A stretch of 46,198 nt of DNA, taken from assembly GCF_001304695.1 (NCBI RefSeq), contig NZ_JFAQ01000013.1, forward strand, positions 1 through 46,198, in the 5' to 3' direction. The translations under genes were made by a program, and so were the position numbers. Positions 17,392-27,380 of this stretch are shown here, piece after piece. Numbering within the stretch: position 1 is the first letter of the stretch; each line of letters opens with the position of its first letter. Origin of the DNA: Xanthomonas axonopodis. Lineage in GTDB: Bacteria > Pseudomonadota > Gammaproteobacteria > Xanthomonadales > Xanthomonadaceae. The notes under the pieces are model-generated. The model had not been told where the DNA came from and ran no database searches. It worked only from the letters and a program-made list of their open reading frames with translations.

Positions 17392-17731
17392 GCGTCGTCA
17401 GTGGTGTCATTGATCGGTGCAGCTTCAGCACCGACTCATAGCTTGCACTTCGCTTCGGCTACCATCGAAGGCTGATCCGCGCCGTACCGGCGAGCTGCTC
17501 CGCGCAGGTCGCGGCCGACGTGGATGTGCCGCTGAAGCGATGCCACGCAGGATGCATACGCTGGACGTATGCAGTTGTGCGCTGTATCGCATCAGTCGGC
17601 ATCGTGCAGGTTCTCGCGTATCCCCCAGCGGGCGCGCCAGCCCCATTGCGGGCTCGGCCGCACCGTCATTACGCCATGACCTGCATGCAGCGCGCTGCAT
17701 CCTCTCCCATCCAAAATCGCAAGGAATTCCA
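17392..17731 (+). other. 340-base intergenic region before ugd, with two inverted repeats
   Basis: No convincing gene is seen between rmlD and ugd; the open frames here lack start signals and family resemblance. Two symmetric elements stand out. Tgcatacg-ctgga-cgtatgca (17553-17573) has an 8-base stem and 5-base loop. Atgcagcgcgctgcat (17685-17700) is a perfect 16-base palindrome about 30 bases before the ugd start. AAGGA at 17721 serves as the ugd ribosome-binding site. The region probably carries the ugd promoter and a structured leader; a small RNA is possible but unsupported. Confidence 0.5.
17685..17700. promoter_or_regulatory. Perfect 16-base palindrome upstream of ugd
   Basis: The sequence atgcagcgcgctgcat reads the same on both strands and ends 31 bases before the ugd ATG. 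Its position, between any plausible promoter and the ribosome-binding site, would suit a repressor operator or a hairpin in the ugd leader. No known xanthomonad operator is recognised in it. Confidence 0.35.
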
Positions 17732-18898
17732 ATGAAGATCGCTGTCGCGGGTACCGGCTATGTCGGTCTGTCCAATGGCGTGTTGCTCGCCAAGCACCAT
17801 GAAGTTGTGGCGCTGGACATCGTCGAGTCCAAGGTCAAGCTGCTCAACGAAGGCCGCTCGCCGATCGTCGACAAGGAACTCGAGGCCGCGCTGGCCGAAG
17901 GTGGTTTGAACTTCAAGGCCACCCTCGACGCCAACGAGGCGTTTGCCGGCGCCGAATTCGTGATCATTGCCACACCCACCGACTACGATCCGGACACCAA
18001 TTACTTCAACACCCGCTCGATCGAGGTAGTGATCGCCAAGGTACTGGAGATCAACCCGCAGGCGACGATGGTGATCAAGTCGACCATTCCGGTCGGTTAC
18101 GTCGCCAAGCTGCGTGCACAGTTCGGCACCGACAACATCATTTTCTCGCCCGAATTCCTGCGCGAAGGCCGGGCGTTGTACGACAACCTGTACCCGTCCC
18201 GGATCATTGTCGGCGAGCGCTCAGCGCGTGCGGAGACCTTCGCGCGGCTGCTGCAGGAAGGCGCGCTCAAGCCCGACGTGCCGGTGCTGTTCACCGAGCC
18301 GACCGAGGCGGAGGCGATCAAGCTGTTTGCCAACACCTACCTGGCGATGCGGGTGTCCTATTTCAACGAACTGGACACCTACGCGCTCACCCATGGGTTG
18401 GACAGCCGCCAGATCATCGAGGGCATCTGCCTGGACCCGCGTATCGGCAGCCACTACAACAACCCTTCCTTCGGCTATGGCGGTTACTGCCTGCCGAAGG
18501 ACACCAAGCAGTTGCTGGCCAACTACCAGAGCGTGCCGCAGACCATCATTCGGGCGATCGTCGATTCCAATACCACCCGCAAGGACTTCATTGCCGCCGA
18601 CGTGCTGCGGCGCAATCCCCAGGTGGTTGGGATCTATCGGCTGATCATGAAGGCCGGGTCGGACAACTTCCGTTCGTCCAGCATCCAGGGGGTGATGAAG
18701 CGCCTCAAGGCAAAAGGCGTGGACGTCATCGTGTACGAACCGACGCTGAGCGAACCGGAATTCTTCCGCTCGCGCGTGGTCAACGACCTGGAGACCTTCA
18801 AGCGCGAGGCCGATGTCATCATTAGCAACCGCATGGCCGACGCGCTGCAGGACGTGCAGGACAAGGTGTATACGCGCGACCTGTTTGGCGACAACTGA
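17732..18898 (+). CDS. ugd: UDP-glucose 6-dehydrogenase
   Basis: A 388-residue dehydrogenase that oxidises UDP-glucose to UDP-glucuronate in two NAD-dependent steps. The ATG at 17732 follows AAGGA and gives [17 protein letters not shown], with the Rossmann motif GTGYVG at residues 7-12. The substrate lid ESTIPVG-like segment (KSTIPVGY), the [14 protein letters not shown] block and the catalytic cysteine in [12 protein letters not shown] are all present. The length matches the short enterobacterial type. UDP-glucuronate feeds xanthan and possibly LPS core sugars. Convergent with xanB. Confidence 0.96.
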   Translation: MKIAVAGTGYVGLSNGVLLAKHHEVVALDIVESKVKLLNEGRSPIVDKELEAALAEGGLNFKATLDANEAFAGAEFVIIATPTDYDPDTNYFNTRSIEVVIAKVLEINPQATMVIKSTIPVGYVAKLRAQFGTDNIIFSPEFLREGRALYDNLYPSRIIVGERSARAETFARLLQEGALKPDVPVLFTEPTEAEAIKLFANTYLAMRVSYFNELDTYALTHGLDSRQIIEGICLDPRIGSHYNNPSFGYGGYCLPKDTKQLLANYQSVPQTIIRAIVDSNTTRKDFIAADVLRRNPQVVGIYRLIMKAGSDNFRSSSIQGVMKRLKAKGVDVIVYEPTLSEPEFFRSRVVNDLETFKREADVIISNRMADALQDVQDKVYTRDLFGDN

Positions 18899-18916
18899 GC
18901 CAGAAAGGCGCTGAGT

Positions 18917-18946
18917 CCTGGTGGGTGGCGATGCCACCCGTCCAGG
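18917..18946 (+). terminator. Hairpin downstream of ugd
   Basis: A strong stem-loop begins 18 bases after the ugd stop: cctgg-t-gggtggc-gat-gccaccc-gt-ccagg, 12 paired bases with small internal bulges. There is no U-tract, so termination by this element alone is uncertain. It may instead protect the mRNA 3' end. Confidence 0.4.
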
Positions 18947-19128
18947 CCGTCCATGAGGTTCACGGCGATGCGGCGTTATTTGCCGCCTCGCAGGCGGGCG
19001 CCAACGGTATCGGCGTGCAGTCGCGTCGCCCGCACGTACAAATATGCGATGGAGCCACGGCAAGCAGGCGACCGCTGAGTTGCCCAGGTGTGGCGTGTCG
19101 CACTCGAAAGTGAGTCGCTGATAACGCA

Positions 19129-19153
19129 CGACGGCGGCCAAAGGCCGCCGTCG
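19129..19153. terminator. Hairpin between convergent ugd and xanB
   Basis: An 11-base perfect stem with a 3-base loop, cgacggcggcc-aaa-ggccgccgtcg, lies 28 bases past the xanB stop and in the shared 3' region of ugd and xanB. A U-rich tail is lacking on both strands, so it is a probable but not classical bidirectional terminator. Confidence 0.5.
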
Positions 19154-19181
19154 ATATTGCAGTCTACGTTGAGATAGGCGA

Positions 19182-20585
19182 TTAAGCCCGGCCGTAGGTG
19201 TCTTCGAAGCGCACGATATCGTCTTCGCCCAGATAGCTGCCGGACTGTACTTCGATCAGTTCCAGCGGCAGCTTGCCCGGATTGCGCAAGCGATGGGTGA
19301 CGCCCAGCGGGATGTAGGTGCTCTGGTTTTCGGTCAACAGCAGCACTTCTTCGCCACGCGTCACTTCGGCCGTGCCACTCACCACGATCCAGTGTTCGGC
19401 GCGGTGATGATGCATCTGCAGGCTCAGCACCGCACCCGGTTTGACGGTGATGCGCTTGACCTGGTGGCGCTGGCCCATGTCGATGGAATCGTAAGCGCCC
19501 CATGGACGGTAGACCTTGCGATGCCACGTCGCCTCGGAACGGCCAGCCGTCTTAATCTGGCTGACGACGTCCTTGACCTCCTGAATGCGGTCGCGGTGAC
19601 CGACCAGTACGGCGTCCGGCGTTTCAACCACCACCACATCCTCGAGCCCCACCATGGCGATCAGGCGCGAGCCGTACGCATAGGTGTTCTGGCAATCGAG
19701 CTGGATCACATCGCCGTGGTGCGCATTGCCTTGCGCATCCTGCTTGGAAACATCCAGCAGCGAAGACCACGAACCGACGTCGTTCCAACCCGCATCCAGC
19801 GGCACCACGACCGCATCTGCGGTCTTTTCCATCACTGCATAGTCGATTGAATCCGACGGGCTGGCGGCGAAGGCGTCCTTGTCCAGACGGGTGAAATCGG
19901 CGTCGCGCTTGCTGTTTTCCCACGCCTTCTGGCACGCATCGGCGATGGCCGGATGGAACTTGCGCAGTTCTTCCAGATAACGCGACGCACGGAACAGGAA
20001 CATGCCGCTGTTCCAGTAGTACTCGCCGCTTGCCAGGTAGCCCTGTGCGGTGGCCAGGTCAGGTTTTTCGACGAAGCGCTCGACAGCGCTGGCACCGGAG
20101 CCGGCGCTAGCCTTGATATAGCCATAGCCGGTTTCGGGCGCGGTGGGCTTGATGCCGAAGGTCACCAACTTGCCCTGCGCCGCCGCTTCTGCGGCAACCT
20201 TCACTGCTGCCTGAAATGCAGCTTCGTTGCCGATAACGTGATCGGAAGGCAGCACCAGCAAAAGCGGATCGGCGCCATCGCGGGTTGCTTCCAGCGCGGC
20301 AACGGCAATTGCCGGCGCCGTATTGCGTCCCTTCGGCTCCAGCAGGATGGCCGAAGGCTTCACGCCCAACTGTTGCAGCTGCTCGGCGGCCATGAAGCGG
20401 TGTTCTTCATTGGCGACCACGATGGGGGCGTGGCCTGCGACGGGAGCCGCGCGCAGCCAGGTGGACTGCAGCATGCTCTTGTCGCCGACCAGCGGCAGGA
20501 ACTGCTTGGGATAGGACTCGCGCGACAGCGGCCACAGGCGCGTGCCGGAGCCGCCGGACAAGATAATGGGTAGGACGTCGCTCAT
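19182..20585 (-). CDS. xanB: Mannose-1-phosphate guanylyltransferase / mannose-6-phosphate isomerase
   Basis: A 467-residue bifunctional enzyme of the type II GMP-PMI family. The start at 20585 ([14 protein letters not shown]) is preferred over 20603 because the family begins just before the nucleotide-binding signature [20 protein letters not shown]. The pyrophosphorylase half also has FVEKPD near residue 170. The C-terminal cupin isomerase half has RPWGAYDSI and the zinc-binding [10 protein letters not shown]. It makes GDP-mannose for xanthan and LPS. It is 47 bases downstream of xanA and probably in one operon with it. Confidence 0.96.
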   Translation of the reverse strand: MSDVLPIILSGGSGTRLWPLSRESYPKQFLPLVGDKSMLQSTWLRAAPVAGHAPIVVANEEHRFMAAEQLQQLGVKPSAILLEPKGRNTAPAIAVAALEATRDGADPLLLVLPSDHVIGNEAAFQAAVKVAAEAAAQGKLVTFGIKPTAPETGYGYIKASAGSGASAVERFVEKPDLATAQGYLASGEYYWNSGMFLFRASRYLEELRKFHPAIADACQKAWENSKRDADFTRLDKDAFAASPSDSIDYAVMEKTADAVVVPLDAGWNDVGSWSSLLDVSKQDAQGNAHHGDVIQLDCQNTYAYGSRLIAMVGLEDVVVVETPDAVLVGHRDRIQEVKDVVSQIKTAGRSEATWHRKVYRPWGAYDSIDMGQRHQVKRITVKPGAVLSLQMHHHRAEHWIVVSGTAEVTRGEEVLLLTENQSTYIPLGVTHRLRNPGKLPLELIEVQSGSYLGEDDIVRFEDTYGRA

Positions 20586-20632
20586 GGGCGGGGGAAACTC
20601 CAAAGTGCGTCTATGGGTGGGAGAGGGGCCAA

Positions 20633-21979
20633 TCAGCCGCGCAGCAGGTTGGAAATTTCCTGCGTACGCGTTTCCAGCAATGCGGCATCGCCGCGCGTTT
20701 CCACGTTCAGGCGCAGCAGCGGCTCGGTATTGGAGCTACGCAGGTTGAAACGCCATTGGCCAAAATCGGCACTGATGCCGTCGGTGTAATCCAACTCCGG
20801 CGACAACGACGCGTAGTGCTCCATCACGCGGGCAACCGAGGCCTTGGCATCGGCCACCTTGAAGTTGATTTCACCGCTGCAGGGAAATTTCTGCATGCGT
20901 GCTTCGACCAGATCGGCCAGCGATCGGCCCGACTGCGACACCAGTTCGGCGATCAGCAGCCACGGAATCATGCCGGAGTCTGCGTAGGCGAACTCGCGGA
21001 AATAGTGGTGTGCGCTCATCTCGCCGCCGTAGACGGCATTTTCGCTGCGCATCTTCTCCTTGATGAAGGCGTGGCCGCTCTTGCACAGCACCGGAATGCC
21101 GCCGGCTTCTTCCACCTGCTCGACCGTATTCCAGGTTAGGCGCGGGTCGTGCACGACCTTGCCGCCCGGCTGCTTGGCCAGGATGGCTTGTGCCAGCAGT
21201 CCGACCAGGTAATAGCCTTCGATGAAGCGGCCGGTGTGGTCGAAGAAGAAACAACGATCGAAGTCGCCATCCCACGCGATGCCGAAATCGGCCCCATTAT
21301 CCTTGACTGCTTTAGCGGTGGCGTCGCGGTTTTCCGGCAGCAGCGGGTTGGGAATGCCGTTGGGGAAGTTGCCATCGGGCTCATGGAATACGCGCACGAA
21401 CTCGAACGGCAGGTGCGGTGCAAGCAGATCGACGATCACACCGGCACCACCGTTGCCGGCGTTGACCACCAGCTTGAGCGGCTTGAGCGTGTTGCGGTCC
21501 ACGTAGCTAAGCAGGTGCTCCAGGTAGGCGGTCTTGTCGGTGCGGCTCTGCTCACTGGCGGTGGGCTCGCCGGGCGCTGCGGTATCGGCCGCGACCGTGT
21601 CGCGGATGGCGAACAGGCCGGTGTCCGAGCTGATCGGTCGCGCTTGCTCGCGGACCAGCTTCATCCCGTTGTAGTCCATCGGGTTGTGACTGGCGGTTAC
21701 CATCACGCCGCCGGCCGCCTTGAGGTAATCGGTCTGGAAATAGACTTCCTCGGTGCCGCACAGGCCGATGTCGATCACTTCACGGCCGCTGGCGCGCAGG
21801 CCGGCCGAAAGCGCTTCCTGCAGCGCCGGGCTGGCCAGGCGCACGTCGTGGCCCAGGACCACCGGCCCTTGATCCAGCTGCGCCGCCAGCGCCACGCCGA
21901 TGCGGCGGGCCAAGTCCTCGTTGAGTTCATCCGGCACACGGCCGCGAATGTCGTAGGCCTTGAAGGCGGGTAGCGTCAT
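20633..21979 (-). CDS. xanA: Phosphomannomutase / phosphoglucomutase
   Basis: A 448-residue alpha-D-phosphohexomutase interconverting the 6- and 1-phosphates of mannose and glucose. The ATG at 21979 has AGGA at good spacing; a TTG two codons earlier is less likely. Residue groups in order are AYDIRGR, the phosphoserine loop [13 protein letters not shown] (about residues 95-107), the magnesium loop DGDFDR, the sugar-binding GEMSAHH and the phosphate-binding RSSNTEP. It supplies precursors for GDP-mannose (xanB), UDP-glucose and dTDP-glucose (rmlA). It is divergent from lpsI across a 134-base gap. Confidence 0.97.
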   Translation of the reverse strand: MTLPAFKAYDIRGRVPDELNEDLARRIGVALAAQLDQGPVVLGHDVRLASPALQEALSAGLRASGREVIDIGLCGTEEVYFQTDYLKAAGGVMVTASHNPMDYNGMKLVREQARPISSDTGLFAIRDTVAADTAAPGEPTASEQSRTDKTAYLEHLLSYVDRNTLKPLKLVVNAGNGGAGVIVDLLAPHLPFEFVRVFHEPDGNFPNGIPNPLLPENRDATAKAVKDNGADFGIAWDGDFDRCFFFDHTGRFIEGYYLVGLLAQAILAKQPGGKVVHDPRLTWNTVEQVEEAGGIPVLCKSGHAFIKEKMRSENAVYGGEMSAHHYFREFAYADSGMIPWLLIAELVSQSGRSLADLVEARMQKFPCSGEINFKVADAKASVARVMEHYASLSPELDYTDGISADFGQWRFNLRSSNTEPLLRLNVETRGDAALLETRTQEISNLLRG

Positions 21980-22113
21980 GGACAAATCCTGAAGTGGGGG
22001 ACGCCCGAGTTTAGCGGCTGCGCCGTGTCTTGGGTGTGGCGAAATTGCGACCGGGGACAGGGAACAGTCAGCGGATAGAATGGGCGCTTCACATCAGCGA
22101 GGTGAGGGCGGTG

Positions 22114-22845
22114 ATGCGCAGTGAAGGACGTGGTGCGGCAAGCGGCAAACGCTATGCCGATGCCAAGGCAGCACTGGATGGGGTACTGGCCAATGGTCAG
22201 ACCCTGGCGGTGGGCGGCTTTGGATTGTGTGGAATCCCGGAAGCGTTGATTGCAGCCGTGCGTGACAGTGGGATCGGTGGGTTGACCGTGATCTCGAACA
22301 ACGCTGGCGTCGACGGATTCGGGCTTGGTCAATTATTGGCCACCCGGCAGATCCGCAAGATGATTTCGTCCTACGTGGGCGAAAACAAGGAATTCGAACG
22401 CCAATACCTGGCGGGCGAGCTCGAGCTGGAGTTCAATCCGCAAGGCACCCTGGCCGAGCGTTTGCGCGCCGGTGGCGCGGGCATTCCTGCGTTTTACACC
22501 GCCACCGGCTACGGCACGATCGTGGCAGAGAGCAAGGAAACGCGCGAATTCGACGGCAAGCATTACGTGCTGGAAACCGCGTTGCAGGCCGACGTGGCGC
22601 TGGTCAAGGCATGGCGCGCCGATACCGCTGGCAACCTGGTATTCCGCAAGACCGCGCGCAATTTCAATCCGGCCTGCGCCATGGCCGGGCGTTTGTGCAT
22701 CGCCGAGGTCGAGGAAATCGCGGAGCTGGGCGTTATCGATCCGGATCAGGTGCATCTTCCCGGCATTTACGTGGACCGCCTGGTGCTCAACGCCACGCCG
22801 GAAAAACGCATCGAACAGCGCACCGTGCGCGAAGGACAGCAGTGA
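22114..22845 (+). CDS. lpsI: CoA-transferase subunit A (succinyl-CoA:3-ketoacid type; LPS-locus lpsI)
   Basis: A 243-residue subunit A of a 3-oxoacid CoA-transferase. The ATG at 22114 has a GAGGTGAG sequence upstream and gives a length near the family norm. Conserved blocks are [44 protein letters not shown] and [10 protein letters not shown]. In other bacteria this enzyme moves CoA between succinate and acetoacetate. In xanthomonads the pair is called lpsI-lpsJ from its place in the LPS locus, but a direct role in polysaccharide synthesis is not obvious from its chemistry. Coupled to lpsJ by a TGATG overlap. Confidence 0.9.
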   Translation: MRSEGRGAASGKRYADAKAALDGVLANGQTLAVGGFGLCGIPEALIAAVRDSGIGGLTVISNNAGVDGFGLGQLLATRQIRKMISSYVGENKEFERQYLAGELELEFNPQGTLAERLRAGGAGIPAFYTATGYGTIVAESKETREFDGKHYVLETALQADVALVKAWRADTAGNLVFRKTARNFNPACAMAGRLCIAEVEEIAELGVIDPDQVHLPGIYVDRLVLNATPEKRIEQRTVREGQQ

Positions 22846-23474
22846 TGGCCTGGACCAGAGACCAGATGGCCGCACGCGCGGCACGCGAACTGACCGATGG
22901 CGCCTACATCAACCTGGGCATCGGCTTGCCGACGCTCGTCGCCAACCACATCCCCGACGGTGTCGATGTGTGGCTGCAGTCGGAGAACGGCCTGCTCGGG
23001 ATCGGCCCGTTCCCGACCGAAGACGAAGTGGATGCAGACCTGATCAATGCAGGCAAGCAGACCGTGACCGCCCGCGCCGGTGCCAGCTATTTCGGTAGCC
23101 ATGATTCGTTCGCGATGATCCGCGGTGGCCACATCGACCTGGCGATTCTCGGCGCAATGCAGGTGACCGACCGTGGCGATCTGGCCAACTGGATGGTGCC
23201 CGGCAAGATGGTCAAGGGCATGGGCGGTGCAATGGATCTGGTGGCCGGCGTCAAGCGCGTGGTGGTGTTGATGGAGCACGTCGCCAAGGACGGAAGCCAC
23301 AAGATCTTGCGCGAATGCGACCTGCCACTGACCGGCCTCGGCGTGGTGGACCGCATCATTACCGATCTGGCGGTGTTCGATGTCACTGCAGATGGATTGG
23401 TGCTGGTGGAGGCTGCAGAAGGCGTGGCGCTGGACGAGTTGCGCGACAAGACGGGTGTTGAATTCGCGACCTGA
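22845..23474 (+). CDS. lpsJ: CoA-transferase subunit B (succinyl-CoA:3-ketoacid type; LPS-locus lpsJ)
   Basis: A 209-residue subunit B. The ATG overlaps the lpsI stop (TGATG). The catalytic glutamate is in [14 protein letters not shown] (about residue 47), and [37 protein letters not shown] and the glycine-rich [14 protein letters not shown] are all present. With subunit A it forms the active transferase. The gene ends about 45 bases before a strong hairpin shared with the convergent WbsX/RgpF gene. Confidence 0.9.
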   Translation: MAWTRDQMAARAARELTDGAYINLGIGLPTLVANHIPDGVDVWLQSENGLLGIGPFPTEDEVDADLINAGKQTVTARAGASYFGSHDSFAMIRGGHIDLAILGAMQVTDRGDLANWMVPGKMVKGMGGAMDLVAGVKRVVVLMEHVAKDGSHKILRECDLPLTGLGVVDRIITDLAVFDVTADGLVLVEAAEGVALDELRDKTGVEFAT

Positions 23475-23518
23475 CCGAAGGCGATCTACGCAACGGCGAG
23501 CTCATGAGCAACTAGCGA

Positions 23519-23548
23519 CACGCAAGGCGCCTCAAGGCGCCTTGCGTG
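23519..23548. terminator. Bidirectional terminator hairpin between lpsJ and the WbsX/RgpF gene
   Basis: A 13-base perfect stem with a 4-base loop, cacgcaaggcgcc-tcaa-ggcgccttgcgtg. It lies 45 bases after the lpsJ stop, and the stop codon of the convergent gene falls in its loop. It would fold in transcripts from both strands. No long U-tract is present. Confidence 0.6.
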
Positions 23549-25619
23549 CGTAGCGGTAAGGTCCGGTTGCGGTAGGTTGAGGGATTCCCAACAAATGTTC
23601 GATTGTTGCGACATGATGTCCACAGTGGCTCACCGCAACAGCCAGAAAGCGCTCGATCGCATGGGCCAATGTTCCATCGATCTGACCTTGCTCGTTTTCA
23701 AATTCACTGGGATGCAGGTGCGCATCCAATAACGGACGTAGCGCTTCCAGCTTGACCCAGAACATACTGCCGGAGGCGAACACGCTGTGTTCGTTTATTG
23801 CGTCCGTGCCTGTGCGGACAGCAAGGTAATCGAGTGCATCGGCATTGCCGCCGATAAAGTCGGTCACCGGTAACACGTGCTGCGCGGGCGCCGCCAGGCC
23901 GAGCAGCGGGTCCTCGGCGAATCTGCGGACGATTGCATCGGCTTGCTGTGGCGCGAGCAATGCAGAGAACATGTCGCGCCGCCACGTGTCTCCGTCCTGG
24001 CGGTGGGTCGATTTTTTCGTATGCAGCTTCAAAACCACCTGCTCGCCTTCGTCGAGCAATCGATTGGCAATCCGCAGGAAAGGAAGAATATCGCGGCCGC
24101 GATTTTCGAAGCCTTCCACCTGCGCCTGGATGCCGCGCTGCTGCAGGCGCTGGCGAACCTGCTCGACCATCGCGATATCGGTAGTGACGATAAGCCGCAG
24201 CGACAGTCCGCAGTGAGCAATCGTATCTAGCGCTTCGTCCAGTACATCGAGATACCAGGCGTGCAAGACCACGCAGGCATCGCGTTGATCAGATCCGGTG
24301 ACGGCTCCTGTGGTGTGCAACAGCGCTTGCCTTGTCGCATGCAGCCATGCGTACCCAAGGCGGGTATCGGGTTCGAGTACAGCGCCCTCGGCCCACTCGT
24401 TCCAGGCGTTGATGAACACCAAGCGATGTGCGGGCGGTGTACTCGTTAGGCGATCCCGTACGGTACGCATCAGCCAATCGCGATAGCGGCGAGGTGATGC
24501 ATGCAGATAAATGCGCCCCTTGCCGGAGCGCCGCGGCTCGTTGTCCCAGCCAGGGTTTACGCCCGGGTACAGGGTGTAGTCGCGCAGCGGTCGCTGCTCC
24601 ATGTCGCGGGCAAGTTCCCGCCAGTCGAGTACATCGCCATTGAAGTCCGGATTGATCAAGCGCTGCCGGGCAGCCACCGAGGGCGGCGTGCTCATGTTCG
24701 GCGGGAATTCGACGGCAGCATCGAATCCGATATCGCGCGGATCGGGGCGTTCGAAACCCTGCACATACGCAAGGTGAATCTCGCCGATTCCGTGATCGCG
24801 ACACCAGCCCCGCCAGCGATCGGCTGTTTGTGCAGGCTCAGGCAGCAAATGTGGTCGATACACCAACAGCACCGGCCGACCCTCGACGCGCAGGTACTTG
24901 GGATTTCGCATGTAAGTTGCGACATGCGCGATAAAAGCCAGATCGTCCTCCGCATCATGCGCCTGATCGATCAGGATATCGTCGCCGCGGCCATCCCAGC
25001 GGCGTGCCCATTTTTCATTGGCCCAGCAAAGACAGAACGGCAGGGAGATCGTGCCATCCTGATGCCATTGGGTGATCGGCATTTCCAGCAAGGTCTTGCC
25101 GGCAAACCAATAGAAATAAAAACAAAAGGCGCCAAGGCCATACTCTTGCGCAAGACGCGCTTGCTCGCGCATGACATGGGGATTGCGAAGGTCGTAGAAG
25201 CCCAGATCTGCAGGAAGTCTGGGTTGTTGGTGGCCTTCGAACTGGGGAAGCCCACGGCTGACATTGCGCCATTCGGTGAATCCCTTGCCCCACCATGCAT
25301 CGTTTTCAGGGATCGGATGAAATTGTGGCAGATAAAACGCGATCAGCTTCGCAGGAAGCGCTTCAGGCAGCGTGGTCTTGCTGTATGGAACATATCCAAT
25401 CGCTGCTTCGTCGCTGCGGACCGCTGGACGTCGCGAGCTGCCATGGCGTACCCGGCCGCGTGCGGGTTCCGGGACCCAGTCTGCATGTCGATCCAGAAAC
25501 CAGCCGCGCCAGCGGTCGCGCGTTGCGTCACTCAGCGGTATCGCACGAAATCCTGCGCGCAACAGGCCGAACACCGCTGTGCGCAGGCGCGACTGCAGCG
25601 AGCGACCGGGCGCACTCAC
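23532..25619 (-). CDS. WbsX-like / RgpF-like glycan (rhamnan) assembly protein
   Basis: A 695-residue protein with two recognisable domains. From about residue 85 a WbsX / GH99-like domain begins with LIAFYLPQFHPIPEND and WWGKGFTEWRNV and ends near FINAWNEWAEGAVLEPD. From about residue 455 an RgpF-type domain follows (CVVLHAWYLDVLDE, ENRGRDILPF, LKLHTKKSTHR). Both types are found in rhamnan and O-antigen loci. The GTG at 25619 overlaps the ETF-QO stop (GTGA) and is chosen as the start; the open frame extends upstream but only as an overlap with ETF-QO. With rmlBACD nearby, a role in building a rhamnose-rich O-chain is likely. The frame is intact, but longer homologs may exist, so N-terminal loss is possible. 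Confidence 0.8.
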   Translation of the reverse strand: MSAPGRSLQSRLRTAVFGLLRAGFRAIPLSDATRDRWRGWFLDRHADWVPEPARGRVRHGSSRRPAVRSDEAAIGYVPYSKTTLPEALPAKLIAFYLPQFHPIPENDAWWGKGFTEWRNVSRGLPQFEGHQQPRLPADLGFYDLRNPHVMREQARLAQEYGLGAFCFYFYWFAGKTLLEMPITQWHQDGTISLPFCLCWANEKWARRWDGRGDDILIDQAHDAEDDLAFIAHVATYMRNPKYLRVEGRPVLLVYRPHLLPEPAQTADRWRGWCRDHGIGEIHLAYVQGFERPDPRDIGFDAAVEFPPNMSTPPSVAARQRLINPDFNGDVLDWRELARDMEQRPLRDYTLYPGVNPGWDNEPRRSGKGRIYLHASPRRYRDWLMRTVRDRLTSTPPAHRLVFINAWNEWAEGAVLEPDTRLGYAWLHATRQALLHTTGAVTGSDQRDACVVLHAWYLDVLDEALDTIAHCGLSLRLIVTTDIAMVEQVRQRLQQRGIQAQVEGFENRGRDILPFLRIANRLLDEGEQVVLKLHTKKSTHRQDGDTWRRDMFSALLAPQQADAIVRRFAEDPLLGLAAPAQHVLPVTDFIGGNADALDYLAVRTGTDAINEHSVFASGSMFWVKLEALRPLLDAHLHPSEFENEQGQIDGTLAHAIERFLAVAVSHCGHHVATIEHLLGIPQPTATGPYRYARKAP

Positions 25620-27265
25620 AGATTCTGGTAGTTCGGACCCGAACCACCCTCCGGTGTGACCCAGGTGATGATTTCGTACGGGTCCTTGATGTCGCAGGTC
25701 TTGCAATGCACGCAGTTGGCCGCGTTGATCTGCAGGCGCTTGCCGGAGGGGCTGGCGGTGTCTGCGACCATTTCGTAGACGTTGGCCGGGCAAAAGCGCG
25801 TGCAGGGGTTGTCGTATTCCGTCACGCAGCGAGTGGCGCACACATCGGTGTCCAGTACCTTCAGATGCACCGGCTGGTCTTCATCATGCTCGGTGGCGGC
25901 GAAGTACACCGCTTGCAGGCGATCGCGCGGGGCCAGGTCGCGGGTGACATAGTCGCGCTTGGGTTGCTCGTACTCGCCGAGCTTGTGCAGCGCCGACCAG
26001 TCGGGTTTGTTCTTCAGCGTCCACGGTGAGGCGCCCTTGAGCGCGGTTTCCCAGGCCGCGTTGAGCAGGCCGAACCACAGGCCCTTCTTGAAACCGGGTT
26101 TGATGTTGCGGACTTGCTTCAGCTCGGCCATGACGTCGGAGGCGCGCAATTTGGCGTCGAAGCCTTGCGGCGCCAGCTGCGATTGCACCAGATGTTCGGC
26201 GGCCAGCATGCCGCTACGAATCGCCTGGTGGGTACCCTTGATCTTGGGAACGTTGAGCAGGCCAGCGGTGTCGCCAATCAGTAAGGCGCCAGGCATGTCC
26301 ACCTTCGGCAGCGATTGCCAACCGCCACTGACCAGTGCGCGGGCGCCTGCAGACAAAATGCTGCCACCTTCCAGCAGCGGTTTGATCATGGGATGGTTCT
26401 TCCATTGCTGGAAGGCTTCCCAGGGCTGGTAAGTCGGGTCGCTGTAGTCCAGCCCGCTCACATAACCGAGCGCGATCTGGTTGTTGTCCAGGTGATAGGC
26501 AAAGCTGCCGCCGTATGTGCGGTTGTCGGCTGGCCAGCCAATGGTATGCACGATCTTGCCGGGCGTGACGCGGCCTTCCGGGACCTGCCACAGCTCCTTG
26601 ATGCCGATCGAATAACCCTGCGGGTCGCTGTCGGCGGTGAGGTCGAAGCGTTTGAGCAGCAGCTTGGTCAGGTGACCACGCGCTCCTTCGGCAAGCACGG
26701 TGACCTTGGCGCGGATGTCGATGCCAGCGGTGTAGCCGGGCTTGTGCGTGCCGTCTTTTGCAATGCCCATGTCGCCAATGCGCACGCCCACCACCTGGCC
26801 GCTGTCGTCGTGCAGCGTTTCGGCGGCGGCGAAGCCGGGGTAGATCTCCACGCCCAGCGCTTCGGCCTGCGGCGCCAGCCAGGCGCACATCGCGCCCAGG
26901 CTGACGATGAAGTTGCCATGGTTACGCATGCCCGGTGGAACCACCGGAAACTTGCGTGCGCTGTCCTTGCCGAGGAACCAGAATTCGTCGTCGGTGGCCG
27001 CCACGCAGATCGGCGGCGGATTGTCGCGCCAGCCAGGCAGCAAGGCATCCAGCGGGCCGGGCTCGATCACCGCACCGGACAGGATATGCGCGCCGATGGT
27101 GCTGGATTTTTCGATCACGCAGACGCTGATGTTCGGATCGAGCTGCTTGAGCCGGATCGCAAACGACAGCCCGGCCGGACCGGCACCGACGGTGACTACG
27201 TCGTATTCCATGACGTCACGCTCGACCGCCTCTGACGCGTGTGCGCCCACTCCCGCTTCCGACAT
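25616..27265 (-). CDS. Electron transfer flavoprotein-ubiquinone oxidoreductase
   Basis: A membrane-associated FAD and 4Fe-4S protein that passes electrons from ETF to ubiquinone. The start at 27265 (MSEAGVGAHASE, 549 residues) is preceded by GGGAACGGA; starts at 27316 and 27211 are also possible. The FAD motif is VVTVGAGPAGLSFAIRLKQ, followed by the GAHILSGAVIEP block typical of the family. The C-terminus has the cluster ligands in ATRCVTEYDNPCTRFCPANVY and NCVHCKTCDIKDP. Its partner ETF is encoded at 12026-13719, separated from it by the sugar-nucleotide genes. Confidence 0.95.
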   Translation of the reverse strand: MSEAGVGAHASEAVERDVMEYDVVTVGAGPAGLSFAIRLKQLDPNISVCVIEKSSTIGAHILSGAVIEPGPLDALLPGWRDNPPPICVAATDDEFWFLGKDSARKFPVVPPGMRNHGNFIVSLGAMCAWLAPQAEALGVEIYPGFAAAETLHDDSGQVVGVRIGDMGIAKDGTHKPGYTAGIDIRAKVTVLAEGARGHLTKLLLKRFDLTADSDPQGYSIGIKELWQVPEGRVTPGKIVHTIGWPADNRTYGGSFAYHLDNNQIALGYVSGLDYSDPTYQPWEAFQQWKNHPMIKPLLEGGSILSAGARALVSGGWQSLPKVDMPGALLIGDTAGLLNVPKIKGTHQAIRSGMLAAEHLVQSQLAPQGFDAKLRASDVMAELKQVRNIKPGFKKGLWFGLLNAAWETALKGASPWTLKNKPDWSALHKLGEYEQPKRDYVTRDLAPRDRLQAVYFAATEHDEDQPVHLKVLDTDVCATRCVTEYDNPCTRFCPANVYEMVADTASPSGKRLQINAANCVHCKTCDIKDPYEIITWVTPEGGSGPNYQNL

Positions 27266-27380
27266 TGTTCCGTTCCCGTTGGCTCGATGGCTGTTGGCCA
27301 TTTTCCGGGATTGCATGTGACGGCGGCAAATCGCGTCGATTCATCCGCAGTGTGCAGGCCTGCGTGCTAGCGTTTCCGGC

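Noticed and set aside
25620-25841. N-terminal extension of the WbsX/RgpF open frame into the ETF-QO gene
   Set aside because: It would overlap the conserved iron-sulfur C-terminus of ETF-QO; the GTGA overlap gives a simpler start.
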